A stretch of 64,000 nucleotides of DNA from Lithospermum erythrorhizon (lineage: Eukaryota; Streptophyta; Magnoliopsida; Boraginales; Boraginaceae). The stretch covers positions 434,001-498,000 of the forward strand of contig JADFUC010000767.1 in NCBI GenBank assembly GCA_019722365.1, read 5' to 3'. The position numbers and the translations under genes were made by a program. The notes beneath the pieces were generated by a model, which was not told the DNA's origin, did not search any database, and saw nothing but the letters and a program-made list of their open reading frames with translations. Shown here one piece after another: positions 47,900-62,009 of this stretch (the stretch's first letter is position 1; each line of letters begins with the position of its first letter).

Positions 47900-48979
47900 T
47901 CAAGAATCAATAAAAAATGGAGGTTTCAACAAATCATAAGGTGCCCAAAGAGCATCAAGAGGACATGGTCTATTAGCATCAAGCCTAACCCAAGGCTTAC
48001 CTTTTCCACTCCAATGCAATAAACTCACTGGACCAGGATGCAAATCTCTACACAACCCTCTAAAGTTGTCCCCTCCAAGACCATGTTGATTCCATCTATG
48101 ATCAACTGAAACAATCTTCCCAGCAAAAACAAGCAAAAATGGAGGCAAAGAACCCAACTCATAAATCCTCATTCTTTTTTGAAGCTCCATATATTCTTCG
48201 ATTTTCGTCGTGTATTCCCCTGTTCTCCATCTCTCAAGATCAATAACCATCACCCCTGTGTTGAAGTAACATGCTTTTCTATTAGCAAATGTTAAAGAAA
48301 GTGATGGGTTTGACCAAAATGTGGGGGTGAAGTAGGTGGTGAAATTTGCATTGCAATATTCCGGGGCAGCTAACACAGTGTCCTCCCCCAGGGGGGTCTC
48401 TGCTAGTTTTTCAATGTCATCTACTAGTATTAAATCTGAGTCTAAGTAGACAACTTTTTTGACACACATAGGGAGAATATTGGCTAAGTAGCTTCTGGCA
48501 TAGTTGAGGGGGCAATCAAGAGCAGACCTTATTGAGGTGGAAATTAGGCCAGCTACTGTTGAGTCATGGAACCGATAAATTTCGAATTTTAGGTAGGGAA
48601 ATGAGTGGGAAATAGTGGCGCGTAGGAGGGACGCGTCAGCGGAGGCCGAAGCGACGAAGTGGAAGATTATGTTTTGGGGACATGAGGAGTGTTGGAGGAC
48701 TGAGAGTATTGCTGCCATTGAGCCACGTATGTAGGCCGCGTCGAGGGTCATCGCCACGTGGACAGCGTCGTCGGAACATACCATGTTGTCATTTGTTTCA
48801 TATTGGTTGGTAATTGTTGAGCATGTTATGGAGTTGTAGAACTCTGGAGCTTCCCTGAATTGTCTTGGAAGTAGAGGACTTGGAGGGTAATTTCTTGATG
48901 CTATACCATTGAATTGGATGAGTATTATGTTGAAAAAGATCAAGAAATAATGGTACAAAAGTTCTTGTCTAGGCTTCAT
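47900..48979 (-). CDS. Galacturonosyltransferase-like (GATL) GT8 glycosyltransferase
   Basis: GATL proteins are Golgi/ER GT8 enzymes linked to pectin and xylan synthesis (PARVUS is GATL1). One intronless frame of 359 aa, the usual GATL size and structure. Residues ~8-26 are hydrophobic (signal peptide or anchor). The GT8 fold starts at [20 protein letters not shown]. The metal and UDP-sugar binding DxD is in [27 protein letters not shown] and the C-terminal [10 protein letters not shown] (donor binding) are also conserved. An arginine/lysine-poor catalytic loop with several cysteines ([22 protein letters not shown]) matches the family. Stop TGA at 47900. A TATTTAAAT-like stretch about 50 bp upstream is a weak TATA candidate. 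The GATL number is not resolved. Confidence 0.95.
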   Translation of the reverse strand: MKPRQELLYHYFLIFFNIILIQFNGIASRNYPPSPLLPRQFREAPEFYNSITCSTITNQYETNDNMVCSDDAVHVAMTLDAAYIRGSMAAILSVLQHSSCPQNIIFHFVASASADASLLRATISHSFPYLKFEIYRFHDSTVAGLISTSIRSALDCPLNYARSYLANILPMCVKKVVYLDSDLILVDDIEKLAETPLGEDTVLAAPEYCNANFTTYFTPTFWSNPSLSLTFANRKACYFNTGVMVIDLERWRTGEYTTKIEEYMELQKRMRIYELGSLPPFLLVFAGKIVSVDHRWNQHGLGGDNFRGLCRDLHPGPVSLLHWSGKGKPWVRLDANRPCPLDALWAPYDLLKPPFFIDS

Positions 48980-51900
48980 GAGGGAGTGTCCTAGAATTGG
49001 AATTTGGAAATTTTGAGAATGGAATTTATTTAAATGGAGTAAAAACTTGAAGGGGGTTGATTTAGTTTGAAGATTTAGTCACTGTTTTGGTAATAAAATA
49101 GTAATGCAAGAAAGTGTAGGAGTTGTCTGGCTGGCTTGCCAGGGTGCATAAAGAGCGCTAAGTCAAACATTTTTAAAAGAATGATGTTGATGGACATACA
49201 AATGATCCCGATCGATTAATATTTTCGATTTTCAAGATAAAATTTTAATCGTAAATATTTTTTGAATTATACTGTGATAAAATGAATGAAAATTATATTA
49301 TCAACAAATTTGAAATTATAAATTGTACTGTATGTTTATTTGAAAAGAAACAAATAATTATACATAATCAAAGTTTGAACTAGAAAATAATTTTCAAAAT
49401 GATATAATCGCTAGATTTAAAATTGCTTTACAAGTCGTATTGCGAAAAATCTTTATTGGAAATACAAAACTATATTGAATGTAAAAAAGGTATTCCCTCC
49501 AATCCAAAACAATCGGACGCTTCGACTTTTTGGAATTAAACTTTGATAATTAATCATTAATTATTCATTATTTAAATATTGATTTATCTTTTAAAAATAC
49601 TACAATATTAATTTTTAATAATATAATTAAAGAATAATTAAAAATTAAATATTTATCTCGGTAAAGTCAATTATTTTTAATCGATTAGTGATATTAAAAT
49701 CGTAAACAATTAAATATTATAAAAAAAATTGTATAGATGATCATGTAGTTACATTCAATTTAAATTAATTTGAGTTATAAATTGAAATATTTTCTAATAT
49801 TGTTGGACCCAGTCATACTCTCCAATCATGGTTGGATTTACCATGAGGAGATTAAAAACAAGAAAGCCTGAGAATTGCAGAGCCAGAATAAAGAGATTAT
49901 AGGTGTCTTGTGTTGGTGGCTCTTTATGTGCAGAGCTAGATATTTTCATTTAATTAGTCCTCCAACATTCATTTCTGTTATTCATTTTCCCCTTCACTTT
50001 TTGTTATTGGTAAATGAAACCTGCAAGTCGGCAACAACTATAAAGTCAAAAATGGAAATCTATAGTAAAAAGCTAATATGGAATTCAGGATCATGTTCTA
50101 GAGTTTATTGCTATAATCATTAGGCATGTTAATGTGCCAAGTAGTGCAGGGGCTTTATGGAAATGAATTTGTAACCCTTTTTTATTTTTTGCTATTATAA
50201 GTTTCAAACTTACATATAACCTTTTTATTATGCCGAATTTCATTAATCACTAAATTATTTCAATTTTTTCTTTCAATTGTTCTTTTAAGGAGTATCCTTC
50301 TTCACAAATTCTCATCAGTCCATTGTTTCATAATTAGTCCCATTTTATTATTTGATGTCAAACTTTATAAATTTTGAGCATGAATTCTTATTAGCCGATA
50401 AAAAATAATATAAGCATTTATATGAAATTATTACCATGTGGTCAATTAGTCATTACATAACTTACATGATTATTGGTACACTAAAAAATGACTTATGACC
50501 GAACATTGTTTGGTACGGACGAGGACTGCGTAACTCAAAACAATTTACAATTGCACAGTTGACAACGATGAAGTAGGCATTTTTTTTTTATCAATGACTT
50601 TTTCATCAGGCTCCCAAGGTTATATATATGCTCCGTAATCCGTATATATTACGGAGTAACCAATAGTCAGATTATGATGAAAATTCTTGGTATCCTTTGA
50701 CTTTTGCACATTAATACTGTTAATGTGTGATGCGGATCTTCATTCATCATTAATTATACTAATTTGTTATGTTAACAATTTATGAAATTTCATTCTAAAA
50801 TTAATTGATAATAAAATAATAGTTTAATACATTATAATTTTAATTTAATTTTCCATAAATTACGACAGAGAATAACAAAATGCAATTAAATACCGGTTTT
50901 TCTAATATGTGCCCTACGACACAAGCAAGTTAAGAAATTAAATAATAAGCGAACATGCTTAACAAATATTTCCTTATCAAAGTTCGATGAAATTGTGATC
51001 AAATAAATTTTTAATTATCATTTTTAATATAGCCCTTAAGGGCAATATATTAGAAAAATCGACAATATATACAACAACATCCAACACAAATTAAGAAATT
51101 AACTAGATAGAAAGAACGACAACAATTGATATAATTTAAATTAATTTTACTAATTAATTACAACATAATATGACCCGAAACCATCCAAGTCATAGTTATT
51201 TAACCTACGACATAAGAACGACAACATAAAATGACATTATTTGAACGATATACTAAAATAAATATATATATATAATATATATATATATAGTGATATGACA
51301 AGTTCTCCTTCAATAATTCAATTTAGTCAAAATCGATTAGATAATTTAATAGAATAGTGTGATTGTTGATGAGGTCCTACGGTTGCTCTTCATAGTTGAC
51401 ACTACCTCTATTTTAAATTAATTGAATTTTTTAGATACACAATTTTAATAATCAATTATTTTTTATGTACATTATGAAAATTATAAAAAAATTATTACGA
51501 TATTTTTAAACCAAATTCAATAATATCAATTTTATATTTTCGAATTAATTTAATAAAAAGTACTCAAGGCTCAAATCCTTAACACACAATTTCAAACGCC
51601 AATTAATTTCAATGTAATATATACTAGTACCTCCCAATTTGCGTTGACGCTTCACATCGGTCGTCGATAATAAACATCTCTCGTCTACCAAACACAGGCT
51701 TATTACAAGTTGATGAGGAACGCATGGAAAATCGAATAATATCATTACTTCGTATCAAATATTGATATTGTTGAATTTCTTAAAACACAAAGATTACTAA
51801 ATTTCTTCTCTTACAAAGAAATAGTCGCATGGACATCACACCAACCATCTCAGCTAATAATAAAGCTAATATCATTTTTATGTGGAAAGTTATTGTTTTT

Positions 51901-54900
51901 GTTTATTAATAATGATAAAAAATATAAATTATATCATTTTATAATAATATATTTTTTTCTTATTTTATTGCTAGATTTTAGGCAATACATATGTACGATT
52001 TCCTCAAAAATTAATCCATTAATGTCAATTATATAAGTTTGTTTTTAGCTTTTAAGAAATTTGTACTAATTTGTTCAACGAATTTGATACACATACTAAT
52101 TAATTATGTGTATAAAATAATTTTAGATTAATGAAATTTGATACATATAAAGATTAATGAAAATTATGAGTCATATCATTAATGAATGTAGCCTCTCTCC
52201 ACTTTTACTTTTATATATTACTGCCTTCATTTTGAAAAGATTGTCTTCATGATTTTAATTAGCTCCATTTTCTGGAATTAGAGTGACGTTTCAAGTTGTC
52301 ATTCTTCACTAGATTACTTAAAGTTTTATGTTCGAAGAAGGAAAAAGCAAAGTGGCCTTATTTTATTTTTACTTTACATACATTATATAACTTGTGAGAT
52401 GTATATATATTTTGTTTGAACATGGTAGGAGAAAACCCCTACATGTCTGTCTTGCCTATATTTCTTTTACCATCAAACACGAGCAGGGTCCATTATGCAT
52501 CCCGTGCCCCTTACATTAATTCAATTCATTTCTCAAAATCTAAGCTATATATAGTAATTCCTCCGTCTTTAAAAGATTATCACATTTTAATTTTAATGAA
52601 TTGACTTTTTTCAATTTTAAACTCAAATAACTTTTAATATGTTATATATTTGTTTGAAAAAAATATATCAATATGTAACATTTTTAACATACTTTACTAT
52701 TAACTTGATAATTTTGATTGAAATAAAAATTTTGGATGTCAATCAACATCGTAAAGTTTGTTAATCTTTTTGATCATGAAAAAGACATATATAATAATCT
52801 TTTAGGAATTGAGATAGTATTATTATCTGATTAAGTACCTCCTGAGGCATTCGCCACAAATAAAATTGAAATTAGGTGAAAATAGTTTAGATAGCAATTT
52901 TGTGACGTGCTACCTAAATTTTAGGTATATGTAGGGTCTTTATATCTTAACTAAATTTTTTTTATATATTTTATACAAAATGAACACTTTATAAAATATA
53001 TTTCCTAGTAAACACTCATTATATACTTGGATATCAAAATAAATCAATATGGGTAAGGTAGGTAAAACAAATGTTTTAGCTTGAAGAAAGGATCATCAAG
53101 TACTACTAGTTATATACTCAGTATTCGAATGCATCATGAATTAAAGTGTCCCCATAATTGTTACACACATGAGCAACCACGTGAGTACAATTGAATTATG
53201 CTATTTTGGGTACATACATCGCACATACCACCAACTGGGATGAAATCGAATTCCTCAAAACTTTTAGATACTTTACTATGCTCAAATATTTATCCTAAAT
53301 AAATTGAAAAAGTAATAACCTTAAATTCATGTCGGTCATTGGGATGTATATTTATCTATCTAGACAAATTAAAGTACCTTCTAAAAATACTCTCTCAGTT
53401 ATATTTAGTTGTCATTCTAACTTGAAAAATAAATGTTATTTACTTGTCATTTTGAAGATGAAAATTAACGTTTACATTTTCAATATTATATTTTGATTAA
53501 TTTTGTTATTAAATTATCAACCAACCTATGATATAATTTTTAATTAATCATTATATATTTTCAACGCACTTTTCGACAACTTTTTATTTTCTTAATTTAT
53601 GTATTTTAATCTGTGATGACAAGAAATATCACCGGAGGCCCTAAGATATTCACATGAATATCCTATATTTAAAAAGATAGTTCAAATGATTAAAATTTTG
53701 ACTTATTTATTGAAGGTCCGTAGTTCAAATCTTGGCCCAATAATTTTTTTCCTTTAGTTTTCTTCTATTTTATTCAAAATAAATACCCATACTCCCTCCA
53801 TCCCAAAATATTTGAAAATTTGGACATTGCACACATATTAATAATAAAATTTTAAATTTTACTCATATTTTATTTTCCTCTAAATCACTCTCTCTCACAA
53901 GTGAAAAATTCTGAGTCCGTCCTAGGTGTACCAAAACAAATTTAAACATACTCCATAATAAACTGAAGTAAAAATCGTACTGCACAAAAATTGGTGTGCA
54001 CTGCGGTTATTACTTATTAGTCGGAGTAATATGGTTTAATTTATTTTTCATACTTCTTTCATCTCAAAATACGATTATTTAAAAAAATTATTTCTTCATA
54101 ATAATTAATTGTTTATATTTTTAATATAATTTTTGACAATTTTAGTATAACTTTTACATTTCAAATATATAGTTTTTTATAATCTCAATATAGTTTTTAC
54201 TATTCCTTAATAAAACACTTTTCATGTAAACAATCATCTAACATTACGTTGATATTTAAATGATGAGTGTCACATCTAACATATGAATCCCTTAATGAAC
54301 TTAACTTTATTTAATCAGTAATATAGAGTGAGACTGAAATTGTATAAGTGAGCTAATGCATTATTTTATCAACATAGATATATGTAGTTGTTGTATGTGT
54401 TAGTTAGGCACATTCCATACATAAATGAAGGTACCTTCTCCACTCAACAAGACTAGTTTCTTCGATTTCCTCCATGCACCCCTGCCTCTTATAATTTCAG
54501 CCAAATATAGCCTAATGGAATTAATAAATATTGGAAAATTCGCAACCAAAATAGTTCAAATTAAATCTAAAACAGTGAGATATTTGACAAAAGAATCCAC
54601 TCGGAAACTATTTTCTTCCACAATACACACAACTACACCTACTAATATAGGAACTGCATTTAATACATAATACATGGGATAAAAATCTAGGCTTCGGATA
54701 TGAAATAATGTAGACATTTCAGAATTCACAAGACTAGTTCATTAAATAGGGTAGATAATTGTCGACCCCGATTGTAGGTTGATCACCCCAATATTGATTC
54801 AACATCCGTTATTGATCATATAAACATGAAATGCGAACATCCTTTAGTCATCGTTACAAGCTGCCCCTATCTGAATGAAAGAGATCAATGGGGTAAACAC

Positions 54901-56100
54901 AATTTGTCCATATTAGGGATTTTGTCAATCATGAACCCTACTTTTTAAAAGGTCAACAGTAGCACTGCAATATTGAGATAAGTAGTGAGTGGATCATACA
55001 ATTCCAAAGACTAGTTTACCTACGTGAATTCTTTATCATTCCAAGAGACACCACCAAGACAACTTCCAAAAATGTCTTCATCACCTATTTCCCCAGGGCC
55101 ACCAATACTGATAACCAAATGGAGTGCAGATACACTTTAAGAGCCGGACCCAAATTGCCTCTACCTTTGTCCCCCCCACCCTCCAGGTTTACATTGCTCA
55201 TGTGAGGGTTGAATACTCGAATCGTGGCAGCTTCTTTAAGCTCGATTGATAGCGACCTGATGACAATTATTCCAAGCTATTTAGGGATTATCACCTCTCG
55301 ACTATGTTTAGTAAACACTAAATTATGCATCTGGCATGGCCCAACCTGCTCTACCTCCCTCCCCCTACCCACACACACATACATCAAAGTTGTCTAGAGA
55401 TGTATAGTGTGAAGGCGACTGGTGAACAAAAATAATCCAACCAGACTAATCTGACCCGAAATTATGGAAATTTTGAGTCTATGGGATTAATTTCAGTTAG
55501 TTGTGTTGTGTATCGATATCGTTGTTGTCCGCTTCTACCAGCTTTCCTATGTGCTTGATTCTCTATCAACCAGACACAATCTGGGACCTACAAGACCCAA
55601 ATTTTTACCTTCCACAACCGACTAAGACCACACTAAGATAGAATCTTAATTTAATATGGTAAATTCGAAATACAAAGATCAGAATAATACTAAAAGCAGG
55701 GATTTTCTCACACAAAGTAAAGAGGTTCCACTCTTCTATCACACTAACAATCTAAAAAACTATATAGAATTAGATTAAATATAGCGGATCGAATAAGAAA
55801 CATATCCAACAAGTTGAATAAAAAATCTAGCTTAAAGGGTTGGGTTTGAGTTAGATTTGATTGTTTGCCACCAAGGAAGAAAATCTCCTAGAAGAGGCTT
55901 TATGCAAAAAAATATCCATCTATTTAATATTAAACTCAACATATAAAACGACTTTGGGAGTCTTTAAAGTGAGGGGCCATCGTGGTATTTTTGCAAAAAA
56001 AGGTTTGTTCCAAGTTCTTGCTTAGTTGTACATTTCCGAGTCACCCGACCCAGTCGGAGCCATATGCGCGTGGATCCGTCAACCCGGTTGTATAACATTC
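48980..56100. other. Gene-poor AT-rich intergenic DNA with MITE-like pieces
   Basis: No gene recognised. Stowaway/Tc1-mariner-like CTCCCTCC.TCC ends occur at about 49493 (TTCCCTCCAATCC), 52559 (TTCCTCCGTCTTT) and 53790 (CTCCCTCCATCCCAAAATA). A short palindrome around TCCGTAATCCGTATATATTACGGA lies at 50631-50656. A pol III B-box-like GTTCAAATC lies near 53723. A minus-strand piece around 55030-55140 reads GGPGEIGDEDIFGSCLGGVSWND but has no assigned family. Confidence 0.5.
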
Positions 56101-56169
56101 AATCGGCACTGTTGAACTATTGTGGGTTTAATTTATCAGTCGTTGGATTATTTTGGGTTTGATTTTATC

Positions 56170-56260
56170 GACATTTATTGTTTTGTTGTCCTTTTGGTCA
56201 AACATTTATGGACATTTATTGTTTTGTTGTCCTTTTGATAAAACATTTATGGAAATTGTT
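56170..56260. repeat. 41-bp tandem duplication
   Basis: GACATTTATTGTTTTGTTGTCCTTTTG(G/A)T.AAACATTTATG is present twice head to tail, at 56170 and 56211. Confidence 0.85.
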
Positions 56261-56332
56261 GTCGTGTGTGGTTGTAATGAATTCTCGGGTGTAACCATTT
56301 AATTTTTATTCCGTATTTTTTTCTTCAGATTA

Positions 56333-57161
56333 ATGGTTTATTATTTCCAATATTTGCTTAAAATGTGGGTGATTGATGAGCATTATGCAAGTCATAGGTA
56401 CTCATATGGTTTGGTGACTGCACTACAGGTGTTTGATCAAATGCTTCAACAATTATTTTATGTTTCCGACGACTTCGATATAGGAAATCAATTTTTTTCT
56501 TTCGCATTTCTCATATCTAATATGCTCATCTTTGTTTTTTTTAATTGTTGATACTTTTATGATACTGTGCATAATGTTTTTCCTCTCTCTAAATATAGTG
56601 AAGCTTTCCAATAATATTATTTTTTTGTTTAACTCACACTTAAAATATCATATTTTTAATTTGTGGAACATGGTTTTATTGGACAGTGCGAATATGTCTG
56701 TCTTTACAAGTCTTTGAGGCTATTTAACTTGCTTCCCTGCATTCGATTGAAATGTATTCTGAGATGGAGAAAAGTCATAAACAACTAATTGGAGATGTCC
56801 ATACACTCTCTGCCTACATTGAGCATCTACAGGAAGCTTATGGAGGCCATACTTATGCTGCTTTCAATCGGTCGAATTTTTGAGTGTTTTCTTCTAAATT
56901 ATTGTAGCAGATTATCTTCTGAAACAATATCAAGAGAAATTCAAAGGCCGAACAATTGTAGTGACATGTAAGGCTCTTACTTATTGTAAATTTGTTGTCA
57001 TATTTTACCGCAGTATCGTAGTAAAGATTACTTCAAAGCGTTGGTGTTCGATTGAGAAAACATTGGAAGAATCTCGAACGCTTTTGCGTTTGAATAGATA
57101 TTTGAATCAACTTCTAATGCTCGCAGAAACTACTTACTGTATCATAATATTCCTAATCTAA
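56333..57161 (+). pseudogene. Possible gene relic, family not recognised
   Basis: Short plus-strand frames carry protein-like stretches, such as MYSEMEKSHKQLIGDVHTL and YIEHLQEAYGG (about 56751-56850), then LLKQYQEKFKGRTIVVTCKAL (about 56916-56975). Stops and frame changes separate them. The coiled-coil-like composition resembles coding DNA more than its AT-rich surroundings, but I cannot name a family. It may be an exon relic or chance. Confidence 0.25.
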
Positions 57162-57613
57162 TTTTTTTTGCACTGGATATTGACCTCTACTTCAATTTAG
57201 CTGCCCTGATGCAAATTCTCGACCCGCGTTGAATCTTGTATGCAATCTTTATGCGTTGGGGACATCTCAGTGGTTTAACTTCTTTTCCATATAATTATTG
57301 TTGTGTTAATGTTCTTTTTCTGTAATTATTTAATTTGATATGGAATAGACTGAGTTAGTTATAAAATAATTGAGTTTCTTTTTCTGCTTTCTTTAAGTTG
57401 ATGTATTATAGGTTGCTATTTGAAAAATAGCAGAGGTGTTGGGTTCTGTGGTAACTATTGGTAGATGTTCGGGATCACCACTGTACATTTGTATGTAAAG
57501 TTGGTTAATGAATGGATAGTAATATATCAAGCAATCTAATTCCAATTTCTTGCATAATTAAGTATAATTCTTTTTTATCCTTCTTTTCTATGTAAATGTT
57601 ATGTGAGAATCAT

Positions 57614-58471
57614 TGTAGAAAACTTAACTATACAACAAAAACTTCTCAGAATAAACAATACAAACTCATACGAAATTAAACGACATAAAGCGAGACAAAC
57701 AATTACAAATCTAAATAAACCAAATTCAGCTCACGCTACAACGCCTTAAAACTTATTTCCGACTCTTCCCTGCTGCCAAGCGACGACAGACGCACGCTTC
57801 CCAGATAAAACGACCTCACGACGGCCAAGAAGACTACGAACCGATCAACTAACCGCCTACGAGCCGAGTGCATCACTTTACGTAAAAAGGCAAATGAAAA
57901 GAGAGATGGAGCCTTTATTTTTGGGTGAACTGTATGCTTTCTTTTGATTTTCTGTCATACTGACGGATCATTCAAATTTTTTAACGAGCAAATAAACGGT
58001 ATCTGCCTTCTTGCATTAAGGTGCACTAAACACCCCTTTAACGAAAGCAAATAAAAACGATAGAATCGCCATTTGATTTGAATGCCAAATCAAATTCTCG
58101 ATTTCAAGCCAAATGTGCAAAACCTAACTCAACCGGAAGCAAAAGTTGAGTCGCACGACTTCTTTTCGAACCGCATTCGTCCGTGAGGTCGTACCTCGCT
58201 TCACAATTTCCGGCAGCTCATTTACCCCGGATTTGCACTCTCTACGGGCGCCCGTGAGACATTTTAAAGCATAAGTACACCACATTACCAAGCGCCATTA
58301 GAGCCTTACTTATAAAGTGTCACTCTCCCACACTCTCAAGCCATTAGAATGCCAGCATCAAGACGATTTTTCAAACTTATTGGCTGATTCCATCTATGCT
58401 AAGCTCATTGACACACAAATGAGAGTAAGAAATTTCGATTCACAACGCCTAATATTCTTTTATATCCAACA
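57614..58471 (-). mobile_element. Solo LTR of the element B copia family
   Basis: The whole 858 bp aligns in order with both LTRs of element B: AAAACTTAACTATACAA, GACGCACGCTTCC, GCACTAAACACCC, GTCGCACGACTT, TTACCCCGGATTTGCAC and CACAACGCCTAATATTC, ending TATCCAACA. Termini are TGTAG and CCAACA, so on its own strand it begins TG and ends CA. No internal copia sequence adjoins it. Flanking bases (ATCAT, TGTTG) do not form a TSD. Confidence 0.88.
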
Positions 58472-60540
58472 TGTTGTTTTTCTCGCTTGTGTATACTTAC
58501 ACTTTTCTATTGAAATCCAATGAATTGTACTTATCATGTGCAAATGATGTGTTTTCTAGGTTTGCATAACCCAATGACAAGAGCCATTCCGGGGTGTTCG
58601 GGCGGGCTTTTTTTGGAGCTTTGCAATGGTGAAAAAAGAGCTCACCCATACCGTTGATCCTAAACTAACATATATAATGCTATATTGATCAAGAAACTAA
58701 GCAGCAGTTTTGCAATGCTTGGTCAGTGCATCTTTCTTTCCTTCGGTTTGTAAGAGACTAGAAATTGTAGAAGATGCAACCATGTCAAGTAAGGAAAGTG
58801 AAATAAATATATGTATTTGTTAAAAAAAGAGTATCTCCATGTTTGCAAGAGACTAGAAGGCCCCATCGATAATTGAATGTTGATGATTAAGTATGTACGA
58901 TACTAGAATTTCTTTTTTTTTTTCAAATGTATTAAAAACAAACAGAGCAACTCGATACTGCATGTTGATGGTGAATCTGGATTTTTTTAACCAAACCCTT
59001 TTTAGTTGTATGTTTTCTTAGGTTTATCAATTTAAATATTTGGGTAAACCCTTCTTCATGTTAATGGTGAATCTGGTATATTTACTTTATTGTCTATATT
59101 TCCTGTACTTAAAGAATGTTCAGGCTGGTAGTAGTACTCTCTCTTTGAACCTTCATTTAGTTATTGGGGAGGGTTAGATATTGAGGGTAATTCAGCAATG
59201 ATTGTGGCTGGAGCCTATTTTCTATTGCATTGTCTTGATTTAGAACGTCTTGGTTCTCCACTAATTTGATATTTTGCCTATAATAGACTAATAACGTTTT
59301 TAACCAGTGTTGTTATTGGACTTTTATAGCCTTATATCAGGAATTTGAGTCATTTATGCAGAAACCTTTTAAAGTCGTCTATTTCCATTTTGCGGCATTT
59401 TTATAACCTTAGGTGTCCTGCCGTTCAGTATATAATTGCATGATCTTTTATGCTTCTTCAATAGCTATGTTCATTAGTTTTCCGTTCTGCTTAGTGGAGC
59501 TATTACTTGCATGCATGTTATTAAACTCAAGTTGCAGTATTTAACATGTTGGAATAACACATGTAAGTTGGTATAGACTAAGTAGATACATTGTGGAAAA
59601 TATATAGAGTTCTTAATTAATACTCCGTATAATGATATTGATTTCTTAGATGCCAAGGAATATCATTGCATTTGCAGTTCTATATTATTTTGTAGCTTTT
59701 GCCAAGAATTTCATCGGGCAACAGTTTCAATTTGATTTTTGTGGAAGATTTTATTCATTAAAGTCAACATAATGTCTTAACTAATTTCTTAACTGGATTA
59801 TTATGGATATAATGGGTTGTGTCAGCCAACTGATGCACGTGCTCAACTTACTAAGGGGGTGCTCTTTCGAGAGAAAGGGATATTAATTATTAATCTTTAG
59901 TGTGATTTGGTATAAACAACATTGAAGATGTTTAGGCTCTTTTCCCTTTTATGTGGATTAGAATGGTTTTTCACTTGATATGTATTGCATTAATTTCTAT
60001 CCCAAGAGGCAATTTTGAATCTACAACGATTGTAATATTTTGTCAATTATTTATCTTTTTCATATTATTTATGTTGTGATTGCAATTCTTTCTATTTAGT
60101 TCTTTTAGATTTTACACTTAAAAAAAAATAGAGGTGATGCATCACAAAATATTGGAGTAATAAATTTTATTCGACATGATTTCTATATCAGTTGATCCAG
60201 GTCACCTTACCATTCTTCACCTGGGATTTAACGTTTAAACTTTAGCCGTTATTTTTTTACGGAGTCATGATAGTTATTGTTTGTCGTTCATTTCTTTTTG
60301 TGTAGCAAAAATATCAATTATATTAAATGAAATGACAAGTATCATATGTCAGTCGAATGCTAAGCCACTGAAGTCAATGATTACAGAGTTGGTTTTGGAA
60401 TTTATATTGTTGATCACTGGAGAAAAATGACAATAATCTAGGGAGTAATATTTAACGTGAAATATAATGCATATATCCTGTTATCTTTGTTAATAGAATT
60501 TGAACTAAGATATTATAGTTTTATCTATTTAGCAAGCTAC
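58472..60540. other. Intergenic AT-rich DNA, no gene recognised
   Basis: Only short open frames without family resemblance are present. Nothing else was identified. Confidence 0.5.
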
Positions 60541-60589
60541 ATTATATGTTTGCATAGAGTTACACTAGGCTTTGTTATACACATTGAGA

Positions 60590-60627
60590 TTTTCGGCCCC
60601 GTCGCTAGTCGGGGTTGGCCCGCTAGT
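60590..60627 (+). mobile_element. Possible Helitron 3' terminus
   Basis: A GC hairpin with stem CCCCG (60597-60601) / CGGGG (60610-60614) is followed 8 bases later by CTAGT (60623-60627) in otherwise AT-rich DNA. Plant Helitrons end with a short GC hairpin about 10 bases before CTRR(T). No 5' TC end or Rep/helicase sequence was found. Confidence 0.35.
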
Positions 60628-60888
60628 ACATCATAAAAACATATCATCCTACAAATTAATGTATTGAATATAAGGTATGACATCTAAATAAAGGAATATA
60701 GCTTTGAAAGATGTATCTTAGTTACCCCTAAAATTTGTTCAAAGGTAAAAGGTCCTAAAAAAATGTGATGAGAAGACTACATTATTACTTCAACCAAGAT
60801 GCCAACCGAAAAACTCTAGCAAAACTTGCATAAACATCTCATTATTACTCTTACTAACTTTTTGTTCTGTTCCAAACACTCAAGTTGT

Positions 60889-60935
60889 AAAATTATCCAG
60901 TATAATTTTAGGACAGTATAATTTTAGGACAGAGG
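60889..60935. repeat. Short tandem repeat
   Basis: CAGTATAATTTTAGGA occurs twice in direct succession. Flanking DNA from 60.6 to 61.8 kb has no recognised gene. Confidence 0.8.
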
Positions 60936-61804
60936 ACAGCTGAAGGAATGAGCAAATAGTAACAGATAGATTGAAGTTTCAGTTTCTCCTTTCCGGTGGT
61001 CTCCATAAAACCTTTTTCCACTAAGTATGATCAAACAGTTTTCATTTAGGCTAATCGCACAGTAGTGCCATATTTGGCTAAAGCTATGCTAAATACATCC
61101 ACGGATAATAGGCTGAAGCACACTGCAACAACATGAGGTCGACACATTTTTTACCTACAAATCTTAAACGAGTAAAAGATGTTTAGATTTAAGACCCTAA
61201 ATCCTTTCTCGAATTTTCAACAAATCAATAAAAACGATAAATTTAAGCATGAATAAATGTACATACGCGTTAATTTTATACGCTTTCCCTCAATGTGAAA
61301 GTACGCCATATTGTCGCCATAATCCACTAATAAACCGTAAGATCGCTATGCCCCTACCTCTGTTTATAATCTATGTTGAGTATTTTCTTATACACCGTAA
61401 AATCTCAACCACAAAGGCTATCAAGAACAAAGATAAACTCCCTCTAAAGCTTCTAAAGAACAAAAAAGCTTACGTTTCTTCTGGGTCAATATTAAAGACC
61501 TAATATTATTCTAGGATGATTATGCTCATTTTTAGTATTTGTGATAAATAAACTCATAGAAACATCCTATATTTATAGGCAAAAGAGGTATAACCTAGTT
61601 AGACTCCAAATTAGAAATACTGGAGCCAAAACCGCCTTCAAATTAGGTCTTTAATTCCAACAAAAAGAGATGGTAAACAAATATTCCAAATTAAGAAAGA
61701 ATTTGAAGATCAACCGCAGTCGTTAACAAGTTGAAATTGTAACAAAAACTTGATCGGTGTTAAATGTATCTAGTTCGATGCTTTAAGGCCACACCCCAGA
61801 ATTC

Positions 61805-61899
61805 AGTACTCAAAGCTGAAGGGCATATGCTTCTTTTGTATTTTCTATGGCAAATTCTCTTCAGCTATGAGTAGCATATGCTCTTCAGCTCTGAGTACT
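61805..61899. repeat. 26-bp inverted repeat (hairpin)
   Basis: Arms 61805-61830 and 61874-61899 are reverse complements at 24 of 26 positions (AGTACTCA.AGCTGAAG.GCATATGC), separated by 43 bases. It lies just before copia gag remnants and may belong to that element's LTR or leader. Confidence 0.85.
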
Positions 61900-62009
61900 A
61901 ATTTTCTCTTCTTAAAACTCATCATGTTTGCACCGCTACTAGTACTTAAACTTCACCCTATTATCTCAGTAATCAAGATTTACCATGTCTTGTTATTACT
62001 CCAATTATT

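Noticed and set aside
55030..55140. Minus-strand exon-like piece GGPGEIGDEDIFGSC
   Set aside because: Only about 37 codons, no matching neighbour exons or family identified.
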